Positions 63,909-64,000 of a stretch of 64,000 nt of DNA are shown in pieces. The DNA comes from Lancefieldella rimae ATCC 49626 (GTDB lineage Bacteria; Actinomycetota; Coriobacteriia; Coriobacteriales; Atopobiaceae), in NCBI RefSeq assembly GCF_000174015.1, contig NZ_ACFE01000001.1, positions 434,001-498,000 on the forward strand, read 5' to 3'. Every line of letters starts with the position of its first letter. The first letter of the stretch is position 1. The notes beneath the pieces are model-generated. The model made no database searches. It had not been told where the DNA came from and worked only from the letters and a program-made list of their open reading frames with translations. The position numbers were made by a program, and so were the translations under genes.

Positions 63909-64000
63909 AAAATCTTTCCCTTTCTCATCCGTTGGCCAGCCCGTTTGGGAATGAGCGGATTGACACCGGACAACCACGGCGCCGCGCGTATCTACTTAAG

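Noticed and set aside
1-64000. Chi-like or KOPS-like role for the CGAGAAG motif
   Set aside because: Those motifs are strand-biased along a replichore; here the two orientations are almost equal (41 against 44). Not excluded genome-wide.

Overview
The window is 64 kb of a compact bacterial chromosome of roughly balanced base composition. The gene set points to an actinobacterium of class Coriobacteriia (Atopobium/Lancefieldella/Olsenella type): a sufCBDSU operon with an IscR-like Rrf2 regulator, an AmaP-DUF2273-Asp23 envelope-stress set, a lic/rhamnose surface-polysaccharide locus and many GTG/TTG starts. This taxonomic call is inference from gene content. No tRNA, rRNA, insertion sequence, prophage or CRISPR array was seen.

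Layout. 0-2.8 kb: end of an NhaC-type antiporter and hisS. 3.0-8.6 kb: Fe-S assembly operon sufC-sufB-sufD-sufS-sufU-iscR-like, tightly coupled. 9.0-11.9 kb: a thiamine-precursor ABC importer (ATPase, lipoprotein, permease) behind a TPP riboswitch whose expression platform can hide the ribosome binding site. 11.9-14.1 kb: acetyltransferase, small-molecule kinase and half-size EamA transporter. 14.2-16.4 kb: Asp23/AmaP operon with an MTH1187/YkoF-type protein. 16.9-22.8 kb: phosphate transporter with PhoU-like partner, then pcrA-mscS-mtnN. 22.9-32.6 kb: uppP, a secreted coiled-coil lysozyme-like protein, a His/Asp-rich protein, dcd-lgt-PQQ repeat protein, nfu and a U32 protein.

32.6-47.3 kb is a cell-surface polysaccharide locus: all four dTDP-rhamnose genes (rfbC apart; rfbA-rfbD-rfbB together), two GT2 glycosyltransferases, DUF2304, a flippase, a Gfo/Idh-like oxidoreductase and a phosphocholine module made of a LicB-like transporter, a three-domain HTH-LicC-LicA fusion and two LicD transferases. 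It should build a rhamnose-containing, phosphocholine-decorated glycan. 47.3-57 kb: tyrS, class A PBP, argR, a C39-like membrane protein with a Ser in place of the catalytic Cys, phosphohexomutase, and an RlmKL-like rRNA methyltransferase whose RlmL half looks degenerate. 57-64 kb: kup, then the S10 ribosomal operon, here ending at rplX rather than running on into rplE.

Structure not explained by genes: (1) the 7-mer CGAGAAG occurs about 85 times on the two strands together (about 8 expected), evenly in both orientations, in several reading frames, between genes, and as inverted pairs including one in a terminator; (2) intergenic arrays of short repeats with helical-turn spacing (30-31 bp or 21 bp) and a different unit at each locus; (3) short tandem duplications at the stop codons of four genes. 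These, the licCA fusion and the degenerate RlmKL half are the best candidates for follow-up.
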